A stretch of DNA of 64,000 nucleotides from Nocardioides panzhihuensis. GTDB taxonomy: Bacteria; Actinomycetota; Actinomycetes; Propionibacteriales; Nocardioidaceae. The notes under the pieces are model-generated. The model worked only from the letters and a program-made list of their open reading frames with translations. It had not been told where the DNA came from and did no database searches. Both the position numbers and the translations under genes were made by a program. Every line of letters begins with the position of its first letter. Within the stretch, counting starts at the first letter, position 1. This document shows, piece by piece, positions 41,626 through 49,327 of the stretch. The stretch is taken from positions 1 through 64,000 of the forward strand of contig NZ_JACBZR010000002.1 in assembly GCF_013408335.1 (NCBI RefSeq). Direction: 5' to 3'.

Positions 41626-41684
41626 CTGAGTTGGTAGCTCAGTCCGAACTCTTCGAAGGTCCTCTGTTGGTAGCAGACGGGCCT
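41626..41684 (+). ncRNA. Twin hairpins with identical TTGGTAG loops, possible antisense RNA
   Basis: CTGAG-TTGGTAG-CTCAG (41626-41642) is followed by a longer hairpin, GAAGGTCC TCTG-TTGGTAG-CAGA C GGGCCTTC (41653-41684), then GGGCGTTTTC. The two loops are identical although the stems differ. On the + strand UUGG fits the YUNR U-turn found in loops of plasmid copy-control antisense RNAs, and the second hairpin plus T-run looks like a terminator. The site lies in the 147 bp between the RHH gene and the primase start, i.e. opposite the primase leader. Confidence 0.45.
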
Positions 41685-41716
41685 TCGGGCGTTTTCGGGG
41701 TCTTGCCCCGATCAAG

Positions 41717-41953
41717 TCAGCCGGTCATGCGGAGCTCCAACTCCGGGTCGCGGCCCAGTTTGCTGCCCCAGAGGGGCTTTCCGGTGGCGTCGACCTGGTC
41801 TTGGTCGATGAGTGCGTCGAGGTACGCGGACACAGAGATCCCGAGTGCATCGGCGGCAGCGTTGGCCTTCTCGCGGGTGGACGTACGGATCGTCCCCTTG
41901 ATCTGGGCCGTACGGCGATGCTCGCCGTGGCGGCGACCTTTAACAGCTGGCAT
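41717..41953 (-). CDS. Small ribbon-helix-helix-like protein
   Basis: 78 residues. A basic N-terminus (MPAVKGRRHGEHRRTAQIKG) followed by TIRTSTREKANAAADALGIS and VSAYLDALIDQ, a strand-helix-turn-helix pattern of RHH DNA-binding proteins. Lies upstream of the primase on the same strand and likely regulates it or helps at the origin. The direct repeat at 42015/42063 could be its site. Confidence 0.6.
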   Translation of the reverse strand: MPAVKGRRHGEHRRTAQIKGTIRTSTREKANAAADALGISVSAYLDALIDQDQVDATGKPLWGSKLGRDPELELRMTG

Positions 41954-42014
41954 CGGGCTTCACCTCCGGAATGTCGAGTAGTTCGTTGAACTCAGATCAT
42001 TCCGGTATCGACGA

Positions 42015-42078
42015 AAAAACGGCCCAATTTGACGCGGCGTGTCGCCGATCTCGCCCCGCGTTAAAAACGGCGCAAATT
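42015..42078. repeat. Direct repeat upstream of the RHH gene
   Basis: AAAAACGGCCCAATTT (42015-42030) and AAAAACGGCGCAAATT (42063-42078) match at 14 of 16 bases, 48 bp apart. Local A/T-rich blocks in GC-rich DNA; candidate operator or origin element. Confidence 0.4.
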
Positions 42079-42389
42079 CACTCAGGGATGCTGTATCGAC
42101 GGAGCGCCTCGAGGAGATGGTGCACGCGGTCCTGATCAACCACGTACCGACCAGGCCTCCGGCCACGGGCCGGTGGGTCAGCGATCACCACGCCGGCGTC
42201 CAGGAGGAGCCGTGTGTTGGTCGAGACGAGCTGGTTCGGAATGTCGAGCGTCGTGGCGGCGTCCTGCTGGGATCCAGGGGAGGTCCAGTAGTAGCGGATC
42301 AGTGCCACCAAGGTCTCCGATCCGAACACCCGCACCGCGATTGTCACGCTCATGGGCGGAGGAGGATCGGGGCGGATGAGGCGGGGCAC
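42078..42389 (-). CDS. Winged-helix transcriptional regulator
   Basis: 103 residues. SETLVALIRYYWTSPGSQQD, then AATTLDIPNQLVSTNTRLLL and a wing PPARGRRPGRYVVDQDRVHH give an ArsR-like winged helix; no metal-binding Cys pair is present. It is divergent from the transfer operon, and a long palindrome covering the intervening promoter makes it the likely repressor of transfer. Confidence 0.72.
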   Translation of the reverse strand: MPRLIRPDPPPPMSVTIAVRVFGSETLVALIRYYWTSPGSQQDAATTLDIPNQLVSTNTRLLLDAGVVIADPPARGRRPGRYVVDQDRVHHLLEALRRYSIPE

Positions 42390-42462
42390 GACGCCATTGT
42401 GCCGCTGCCGACCGACGCCTGCGGCAGGGGCCGATCGGTTGGGGGCTTGCTCTTTCGCGTTT

Positions 42463-42490
42463 GTCCCGTGTTTAACACGGGACTATGTTA
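42463..42490 (+). promoter_or_regulatory. Palindromic operator over a promoter of the transfer operon
   Basis: GTCCCGTGTT (42463-42472), one T, AACACGGGAC (42474-42483): a perfect 21 bp palindrome. TTGTCC (42461-42466) and TATGTT (42485-42490) are spaced 18 bp apart and fit -35/-10 boxes, so a bound protein would block the promoter. A second region at 42540-42630 is AT-rich with a GAAACAA/TTGTTCC dyad. No gene lies in 42390-42642. Confidence 0.55.
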
Positions 42491-42642
42491 GCGTAGAGCC
42501 TGCAGGGGAGGGTGCTTCTACGGCTGACGTAAGAGGTTTTCGCCGAACCTGTCTCAAACGAAACAATTTTTGTTCCTTCATGTTTGAACTCGCGAATCCG
42601 GGGAATAACAAAGGGAGACTCACCAAATCTGGGAGGGAACGC

Positions 42643-42777
42643 ATGACCAGCACCAGCTCGGGCTGCGGCCAGGGGCATGGAGAGACATCTGTTTGGCCGA
42701 AGGTGTCGGCGCTGCGCTTTACCGTGGCGGGGACGGATCGCGTCGTAGGCCACTCGCAGTCGCTCGGGAGGCGATGA
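42643..42777 (+). CDS. 44-residue first gene of the transfer operon
   Basis: ATG 42643 with an excellent GGGAGGGAA. Sequence starts MTSTSSGCGQGHGETSVWPK and ends SLGRR; its TGA (42775-42777) overlaps the ATG of the next gene at 42774. The strong ribosome binding site and coupling suggest it is translated, perhaps as a leader peptide that controls the next cistron. No family recognised. Confidence 0.5.
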   Translation: MTSTSSGCGQGHGETSVWPKVSALRFTVAGTDRVVGHSQSLGRR

Positions 42778-43448
42778 AGATGGCGAATCAGGTGTTCGCC
42801 CCAGGCTGGGGTCTCAAGATGGGGATCAGCCATCTCGGCTACGGCCAGCTCCCGTCCGGGCGACCGGGCACCGGCGCCACCGGCGGCCTGTGGTGGCTCG
42901 GCGTCGGTGTCCCTGAAGCCCCGGTCGGCCTGGTGAAGGCCACCGTCGGACTTGGCGAGGACGCACAGAGCATCTGGCCGCCCTACGTCGGGCCGCCGAG
43001 CGCAGGTCCTCGCGCGACGGTCGTCATCGTTTGCTGGGCGACCGTAGGGGGAGCCGAGGCAGCAATGGCCGCTGCGACGCAGCACGCCCGCCAGGAGCTC
43101 TCGACCGACGCCGGCCTGGCCGGCGTCCTCGCCGTCGAGATGCCGGGGAAGCGGCAACCGCGGGACGCACGCCGCCGCCTTGCCCACGTGCAGAGCCTGG
43201 TTCCCCGGGTATGGACCCTCCCGTGGGAGCCGACTTGGTCGACTCGGACCTTCGATGGCGAGTGGGCACCCTCGGCGATCGCCGATGAGATCCGCACCGA
43301 CCTGGAACTGCTGCCGATGGCGTCGACCACGGCCACAGCACCCGGTCCGCAGCTACCTCCGCCGGCCCCGCCGGTGGCGCGCCTCGAGGTGGGCGCCGGA
43401 GCCGGCGTCCAGCCGGGCGTTCAGGTCGTACAGATCGACCAGCCGTAG
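42774..43448 (+). CDS. Hypothetical transfer-operon protein
   Basis: 224 residues from ATG 42774 (ATG 42780 also possible). The core LWWLGVGVPEAPVGLVKATV, then RATVVIVCWATVGGAEAAMA looks like a degenerate P-loop alpha/beta fold of the DUF6668 type found near actinobacterial conjugation genes, but no Walker lysine is present. The C-terminus is Pro/Ala-rich. Function unknown. Confidence 0.5.
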   Translation: MKMANQVFAPGWGLKMGISHLGYGQLPSGRPGTGATGGLWWLGVGVPEAPVGLVKATVGLGEDAQSIWPPYVGPPSAGPRATVVIVCWATVGGAEAAMAAATQHARQELSTDAGLAGVLAVEMPGKRQPRDARRRLAHVQSLVPRVWTLPWEPTWSTRTFDGEWAPSAIADEIRTDLELLPMASTTATAPGPQLPPPAPPVARLEVGAGAGVQPGVQVVQIDQP

Positions 43449-43486
43449 AGACCAGACCAAGTAGAGATCACCACGAAGGGGAAGTG

Positions 43487-43807
43487 ATGTTCACCAGATT
43501 CATGTTCGAGGCCACCGAGGCGACAGCCTCGATCCAGACGTACGCCATGGGGCTCCCAAGCGGGACGGCACCCGACATCAGCCCGCGGCGACCTCCCGGG
43601 ATGGAGAAGTTCGACACCATCGCCGGGTGGGTCTTGGTGCTCGCGATCCTCGCGCTAGTCGTGTTTGTCGTCATCGCCGGCGTCCGGATCGCCGCTGCGT
43701 ACCGCGACGGCGAGCAGATCCCCGGTGGCGTCAAGGCACTCGGCTGGGCGTGCGTCGGCTGCATCGTGGTCGGCTCCGCCTCCGGCTTCGTCAGCGCTCT
43801 CATCTAA
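43487..43807 (+). CDS. Two-helix membrane protein, VirB2-pilin-like
   Basis: 106 residues from ATG 43487 (GTG 43484 adjacent), with AAGGGG upstream. Two hydrophobic helices, GWVLVLAILALVVFVVIAGV and VKALGWACVGCIVVGSASGF, separated by a short basic loop (AAAYRDGEQIPG). Size, layout and place before VirB8/VirB6-like genes fit the pilin-like subunit of Gram-positive type IV secretion systems. Assigned by context. Confidence 0.6.
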   Translation: MFTRFMFEATEATASIQTYAMGLPSGTAPDISPRRPPGMEKFDTIAGWVLVLAILALVVFVVIAGVRIAAAYRDGEQIPGGVKALGWACVGCIVVGSASGFVSALI

Positions 43808-43838
43808 CCCACCCAGTCTCCGAGAGGACGACAGACAG

Positions 43839-44615
43839 ATGGCTAATCAGCCCGACAGAGATGACACCAAGCAGCGATCCATCTTCGTGACCGCCGCCAT
43901 CGGTGGCCTGCTGGTCATCGTGATCGTCCTCGCTGCTGCCCTGGTGTTCAGCAACCGGGATGGCGCTCCGACAAGTGATCCCACCGGGGGAGGTGACCCG
44001 GCGACCAGCGGCTCACCCGCTTCCACGGCGCCCGCCGTGCCTGAGGGCTTTGTCACGCTGCCAGCGCCAGCGACCTCGGAGAACGGGTATCCGATCGGAT
44101 ACCCGCACAATGACGAAGGCGCCGCTGCGTTCGTGGCCGCGTACGAGGTGTCGCAGGTCGCCCTTCTGGACTATGACAAAGCCGAATCGTGGGCCCCGCT
44201 GTACATAGCTCCCACCGCGGAGATGAGCTACTCCGACGTAGCCGAGAACCTCGTCACGCTCCAGCGAAAGAATCTTGGGGTGGAGCTGAATGGGCCTGCG
44301 CCAGCGGGACCATCAGCAGCTGCCGAGCTTGAGGGAATCAAGTGGGAGGCAGTGGCGACGGATGTCTACCTCGTCAGCGTATCGATGAGTGTCGAACTCA
44401 CGAAGGGAGACGGCTCCACCTCTGAAGTGCCCGTAGCCACCGGAGCGGTGGTCTATTGGGAAGGCGACCGCTGGTGGATCGACCTCACCGGCTCCCGGTT
44501 GCCCGATCTCGAGGAGTTGGAGGCGCCGCAGTACGCCAAGCCAGGAACGGCGGCCTATACGCAGGCTGGCTGGCAGGTGGTCAAGAACAGCGACTGGAAG
44601 GGCTCTCTCCTATGA
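43839..44615 (+). CDS. Membrane-anchored transfer protein, VirB8/TcpC-like in layout
   Basis: 258 residues from ATG 43839. One helix at about residues 15-38 (SIFVTAAIGGLLVIVIVLAA), a Ser/Pro/Thr-rich linker, then an extracytoplasmic domain with VAAYEVSQVALLDYDKAESW, VYLVSVSMSVELTKGDG and YWEGDRWWIDLTGSRL, consistent with an NTF2-like fold as in VirB8. The stop overlaps the next start by 4 nt (ATGA at 44612). Confidence 0.6.
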   Translation: MANQPDRDDTKQRSIFVTAAIGGLLVIVIVLAAALVFSNRDGAPTSDPTGGGDPATSGSPASTAPAVPEGFVTLPAPATSENGYPIGYPHNDEGAAAFVAAYEVSQVALLDYDKAESWAPLYIAPTAEMSYSDVAENLVTLQRKNLGVELNGPAPAGPSAAAELEGIKWEAVATDVYLVSVSMSVELTKGDGSTSEVPVATGAVVYWEGDRWWIDLTGSRLPDLEELEAPQYAKPGTAAYTQAGWQVVKNSDWKGSLL

Positions 44616-46048
44616 GGACCCGCTTCCGTGCTCTCTTCGCGGCCATCGTCGTGGCACTCGTCCTGATCGCACCGGGCTGGAGCGATTCCGCGACGGCCGC
44701 GGACACCAAGTCGAGCAACCCGATGTGCAACCTCCCCGCGCCGATGCGGCCTCCGAGCTGCCTGATCGAGAGCGGCATCAACAAGGGCAAGGAAGAGGTC
44801 AAGGAAGCGGCGGTCGAGATCGCTGGTGACGCAGCGTCGAAGTGGCTGCAGAAACTGGCTGAGGAGTCGCAGGCGACGGCGGGCGCCTTCATGACTGAGA
44901 CGTTGACGTGGTGGACACGCTATCCGTCGGCCTCACCGACCGAGCGCGGGTCCGCCGAGCCACGGGGGACCGTGGCCTGGATGCAGTCGCACCTCTCCTA
45001 CCTGACGTCGTTGATCGCCGTATGCGGGGTCGTCGTGGCAGGGGTCATGGTGGCGATGTATCAAGCCCGCGGCCTGGAGATCCTCGCCGGCGGGATGGGC
45101 CGGTTCCTCGTCGGCTGGTGGATAGCGATCCCAGGGATGGGGCTGCTGATCGCCGGCGGCGACAGCCTCGGGCGGTGGTTCCTCGACAGCGTCGACAAGC
45201 AGGCACTCGGCAAGCAGCTGATCGAAGTCACGACATCGGACGAGGCCCTCGCAGGCAACTTCGCAACGGGTGGCAGCGGAACGATCCTGGCTGCTCTGTT
45301 GATCGGGATCGTCGCGACGATCGCTGCCCTGGTCCAGTTGTTTCTGTCGGTGCTCCGTGACGGGCTGGTGCTGATCGTCGCCGGCACCCTCTCCCTCGCC
45401 GCCGCGGTGTCGTTCTTCAAATGGGGCAAACCCTGGTTCGACAAGGCACTTGCCTGGGGAATCGCGCTGATCCTCTACAAGCCGATCGCCTGTTTGATCT
45501 ACGCGGCCGCCCTCGTCCAGTTCGCAGGCGCTGAGGGGCTGCGAGGCGCCCTGTCGGGGCTCGCGCTCCTAGTGGCGTCAGTGCTCGCGCTGCCCGCGCT
45601 GCTGCGGCTCACCACGCCCGCGGCCGCCGCCGTCACCAGCGGCGGAGGCGGCATGGGTGGCGCCGGACTCCTCGCATCCGGGATGCGAGCTGGTGGACCG
45701 TCCGGGGCGGTGCCGGTGAGTTCGACCCCGTCCTACGCGCGGTCGACCGGCGCCGCGACCGGCCCGGCGACGATGACGCAGGGCCCCGGTCCTAACGGAC
45801 GAACGCAGTCCTACGAGCCCTCCGGAGCAGCACGGGCGGGGGCGAAGACGGGCACCGGCCCGGCTGCGTCACGTGCCGCAACAGCCACTGGGACGAAGAC
45901 CGCCGCCGGTGCTGCAGGAGGCCCGCTCGGGGCTGCAGCGGTCGTGGCCGCCGATGCGGGCCGCAAGACCGGTGCGGCGATCAAGCGTGGAGTCCAGCAC
46001 GGCACCGAAGACGGTGGCGGGGCTGGGCCGTCCGGAGCAACCAAGTAA
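44612..46048 (+). CDS. TrbL/VirB6-like multi-pass transfer protein
   Basis: 478 residues. A signal-like N-terminus (FRALFAAIVVALVLIAPGWS), a helical region, then about six helices at 140-360 (SLIAVCGVVVAGVMVAMYQA, ILAALLIGIVATIAALVQLF, GALSGLALLVASVLALPALL), and a long Gly/Ala/Thr-rich cytoplasmic or surface tail. This is the layout of VirB6/TrbL inner-membrane channel subunits. Confidence 0.75.
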   Translation: MRTRFRALFAAIVVALVLIAPGWSDSATAADTKSSNPMCNLPAPMRPPSCLIESGINKGKEEVKEAAVEIAGDAASKWLQKLAEESQATAGAFMTETLTWWTRYPSASPTERGSAEPRGTVAWMQSHLSYLTSLIAVCGVVVAGVMVAMYQARGLEILAGGMGRFLVGWWIAIPGMGLLIAGGDSLGRWFLDSVDKQALGKQLIEVTTSDEALAGNFATGGSGTILAALLIGIVATIAALVQLFLSVLRDGLVLIVAGTLSLAAAVSFFKWGKPWFDKALAWGIALILYKPIACLIYAAALVQFAGAEGLRGALSGLALLVASVLALPALLRLTTPAAAAVTSGGGGMGGAGLLASGMRAGGPSGAVPVSSTPSYARSTGAATGPATMTQGPGPNGRTQSYEPSGAARAGAKTGTGPAASRAATATGTKTAAGAAGGPLGAAAVVAADAGRKTGAAIKRGVQHGTEDGGGAGPSGATK

Positions 46049-46091
46049 GCCCACCCCGTTCTCGGGGTACTCGACCTAGGGGATAGACACA

Positions 46092-47603
46092 GTGACCACG
46101 TCGACGGTTAACGAGCGTACGTACGGCAACTTCCAGGCTCCTCCGCGAGCGGGGCTGTGGGGCCAGGGCCTCGTGGCCACCATGCTGGGAGTAGTCGGGA
46201 TCGGGATCTCGATCCTGGTGCTCGTACTCACCAGCACCTTCCTTGTTCCTTTGATCCTGCTCGGCTTGACTGCCGCGATCACGCTCCCGTTCGTGATACG
46301 AGTCAACGGCGACCCAGCGGCGGTACGCCTGCTCGCCGCGATCACGGGCTCTAGAGCGGCTGCGAAGAAGCACAACGCCTACCTCTCAGGGCCTCTCGGG
46401 GTCGTGCCTGGCGGCACCCACCGGCTCCCGGGCCTGCTGACAGCGACCGACGCGTTCGAATTCGCCGCGGGCGGGCGCCGCTTCGCGCTGTTGTGGCACA
46501 CCCGCGCTCACCGCTGGACCGTAGTGATCGCCTGCTACCCCGAGGGACAGGACCTCGTCGACGACGACGTCCTCGATCGCCGCGTGGCCCGCCACGGCTC
46601 GTTCCTCGCAGGCTTCGCCACCGACAGGGACGTGGTCGGGATCCAGCAGCTGGTCGAGCTGGTCCCGGACCCGGGCGGCCGAGCGAGAGACGCGATCGTC
46701 AAGCAGATCACCCCATCGGCGCCCGAGGCCGCCCAGGCAGCAATGTGGGCCGCCGCCGCGAAGCAGGGCACCGGTCAGACGAGGGTCGGGTCACGGACGT
46801 CGGTGACCTGGCGTACGCCGGAGACGATCAAGGCGCGGCCGCGGGAGGAGCGGCCCGAGCTGATGGCGACCTGGGTCGCGGCCAAGCTGAACTCGATCTG
46901 CACTGACCTGCAGACCGCGGGGGCTGGGGTGGCGCGGCCGATGGAGCTCCTGGAGCTGGCCGAGGAACTGCACCTCGCCTACGACCCCGCCGCGGCGCGC
47001 GATGTGGACGAGCAGCGGATCAGCCGGCACCGGACTACCGAGTGGGAGGACGCAGGCCCCGCCGCGATGATCGAGCGACCGGGGGATCTGCTGCACGACT
47101 CAGGTCGGTCTGTTTCGTGGTCGATGGTGAAGGCACCCTCGAGCGATGTCGACCGCAACGCACTCCTGCCGCTGCTGGCAGCCGAATCGGGTGTGCTGCG
47201 CAAGCGGCTGTGCATCACCTGGCGGCCTGAGCCAGCCGATAAGGCGCAGGCGAGGGTGAAGCGCTCGATCCGGGCCTCGATCTTCAAGGCCTCCGCCGAC
47301 AAGATCGGCGACGCCGGTGACGACCTCGACATGTCGGCGCACCGCTCGACGCAGCGGGAGCTGCGCAAGGGCGCGGCGCTGCTGAACTTCTCGATGCACC
47401 TGACCATCACGATGCCCGCCGAGGTCGACGAGTCCGCGGTCTCCTCGACGGTGGAAGCGATGGAGGCCTCCGGCCGGCAGGCCGACGTCGCGCTGCGCCG
47501 CTGCTGGAGGCACCAACAGGTCGGGTTCACCGCAGCGCTCGGTGTCGGGGTCATCCCGGCCGAGCTCTCGGTGATGCCCCGCGTGATCCGGGAGAACCTC
47601 TGA
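46092..47603 (+). CDS. SCO6880-like transfer protein
   Basis: 503 residues. Two adjacent helices near the N-terminus (LVATMLGVVGIGISILVLVL, FLVPLILLGLTAAITLPFVI) are followed by a large soluble region with FALLWHTRAHRWTVVIACYP and a C-terminal LNFSMHLTITMPAEVD. The size and features match SCO6880-type proteins (PrgI-like membrane part) that lie directly before VirB4-like ATPases in actinobacterial elements. The stop overlaps the next ATG by one base. Confidence 0.75.
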   Translation: MTTSTVNERTYGNFQAPPRAGLWGQGLVATMLGVVGIGISILVLVLTSTFLVPLILLGLTAAITLPFVIRVNGDPAAVRLLAAITGSRAAAKKHNAYLSGPLGVVPGGTHRLPGLLTATDAFEFAAGGRRFALLWHTRAHRWTVVIACYPEGQDLVDDDVLDRRVARHGSFLAGFATDRDVVGIQQLVELVPDPGGRARDAIVKQITPSAPEAAQAAMWAAAAKQGTGQTRVGSRTSVTWRTPETIKARPREERPELMATWVAAKLNSICTDLQTAGAGVARPMELLELAEELHLAYDPAAARDVDEQRISRHRTTEWEDAGPAAMIERPGDLLHDSGRSVSWSMVKAPSSDVDRNALLPLLAAESGVLRKRLCITWRPEPADKAQARVKRSIRASIFKASADKIGDAGDDLDMSAHRSTQRELRKGAALLNFSMHLTITMPAEVDESAVSSTVEAMEASGRQADVALRRCWRHQQVGFTAALGVGVIPAELSVMPRVIRENL

Positions 47604-49327
47604 TGGCGCGCCGTACGACCCAGCAGGGGAGTGGGCAGCAGTCGACCCGCTCGGAATCGAGCACTCTCGTGGGTGCGCTTCCGGGGATGCACCCCGACCG
47701 CGAGGCCGTCGAGGACCGTCACGAGCCGCTGCGCCCTGGCCGCGGCTGGGCTAAGCCAGGCGGCGGTCTAGTGCCGTGGGTCTCCGCACCGGTGGAGTAC
47801 CACGCCTCCAGCGTGCAGGCGTGCGGCCTATGGCCGCACGTTGTCGGCGCTTCCACCGGTGGCGTCGGTGCGCCGCTGGGGGAGCATCTGCACTCCGGTG
47901 AGGCCGTGTTCGGTGACCCGCTCGCGATGTTCCGGGCGGGCATGATCCAGAACCCGGGCTGCGCAGTGCTCGCGCTGACCGGGCGCGGCAAGTCGACGAT
48001 GATCGCCCTGATGGCCACCGGCGCCCTGGCGCGTGGTGACCAGGTCTTCTTCCCGGCCGACCTGAAGCCCGACTACTCCCAGTTCGTCACCGCGATGGCC
48101 GGCCCGCAGGCCGTGACCAAGTTCGGCCGCGGGGCGGGATCGATGAACATGCTGGACCCCGGCGACGCGTTCAAGGCCGCCGACACCTACAAGCACCGCG
48201 ACCCGCAGCTGGCCGAGAAGCTCCGCGCTGAGGCGATCGGCCGGGCCCAGGACATCACGGTGGCGATGTTCGAGGTCTACCGCCGTGCGCCGCTCGACCA
48301 GAACGACGACGAGCTGCTGCGCGAGGCGATCAAGATCGTCCTCTCTGGCTACGAGTCGGGTTCGACCCCGACGTTGCCGGACCTGATCCGGTTGATCCGG
48401 ACCGGTAACCCGACGCTGCGGGATCTGACCTTGACCGAGACGCAGGAGGCGTACGCGGAGGCGATCCACGATCTCCTCCGCACCATGGTTTCCTTCGACC
48501 GAGGTGACTTCGGCGCCGCGTTCGGCCGGGCGTCGACGGCGCACGTGTCGATGGACTACCCGACGATGTCGATCGACGTCTCGGCGGTGCAGGGCGCCTC
48601 GGACAAGCTCCTGGCCGGCGTCCTGTACTCGTCCTGGGCACACACCTTCGGGGCGATCGAGGTCCACCACCTCATCGCCGATGCCGGTCATCACCCCCGC
48701 CGTCACCAGATGGTGGTGCTCGACGAGCTGTGGTCGGTCATCGGCGCCTCGGCCGGTATGGCCGCTCGCGTCGACGCGCTCACGCGGACGAACCGGACCC
48801 AGGCGGTCGCCAACGTGCTGTGCACGCACACCTTCCGTGACCTGGAGGCTGTGCGAGACGAGTCAGCCCGAGAGAAGGCGCGAGGGTTCGTGGAGCGCTC
48901 GGGCATGGTCGTGGTCGGCGAGGTCCGCTCCCACGACCTGCAGGCGTTGCGGGACTCGCTCGGCAAGGTCTCCGCACGCGAGGTCGAGGAGATCGAGTCG
49001 TGGGGCGAGGGAGAGTCGATCGACCCGGCCACCGGTCGGATGGTCGCCGCCTCGCTGGGCAAGTTCTTGATGAAGTACGGCTCCAAGCCCGGCGTCCCGT
49101 TCAGGACCGACCACTCTGCGATCGCGCACCTCATGGACACCTCCTCGAGGTGGCGGGAGCCCGAGAGCAAGCTGCAGGCGACGCGGGTGCCACCGCGCAC
49201 GACCTCGCCGGCACCGGTGGGTCTGCGCGATGAAGACACGGCGCCCTCGGCTCCGGCGACGGCTTCGGCTGCCGGCGACCCGGCGGCTGCCTCGATCGCC
49301 GGCGAGACCGCGCGGGGCACCGCATGA
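47603..49327 (+). CDS. VirB4-like conjugation ATPase
   Basis: 574 residues. Walker A LALTGRGKSTMIAL at about residue 127, Walker B QMVVLDELWSVIGA at about 369, followed by NRTQAVANVLCTHTFRD, a sensor-type segment. It powers the type IV secretion channel. N-terminal VirB4 domain is short, presumably because the preceding SCO6880-like protein supplies that part. Overlaps the coupling-protein gene by 4 nt. Confidence 0.88.
   Translation: MARRTTQQGSGQQSTRSESSTLVGALPGMHPDREAVEDRHEPLRPGRGWAKPGGGLVPWVSAPVEYHASSVQACGLWPHVVGASTGGVGAPLGEHLHSGEAVFGDPLAMFRAGMIQNPGCAVLALTGRGKSTMIALMATGALARGDQVFFPADLKPDYSQFVTAMAGPQAVTKFGRGAGSMNMLDPGDAFKAADTYKHRDPQLAEKLRAEAIGRAQDITVAMFEVYRRAPLDQNDDELLREAIKIVLSGYESGSTPTLPDLIRLIRTGNPTLRDLTLTETQEAYAEAIHDLLRTMVSFDRGDFGAAFGRASTAHVSMDYPTMSIDVSAVQGASDKLLAGVLYSSWAHTFGAIEVHHLIADAGHHPRRHQMVVLDELWSVIGASAGMAARVDALTRTNRTQAVANVLCTHTFRDLEAVRDESAREKARGFVERSGMVVVGEVRSHDLQALRDSLGKVSAREVEEIESWGEGESIDPATGRMVAASLGKFLMKYGSKPGVPFRTDHSAIAHLMDTSSRWREPESKLQATRVPPRTTSPAPVGLRDEDTAPSAPATASAAGDPAAASIAGETARGTA

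Noticed and set aside
41626..41642. tRNA D-arm resemblance of GTTGGTAGCTCAG
   Set aside because: No other tRNA parts; better explained as one of two hairpins with identical loops.
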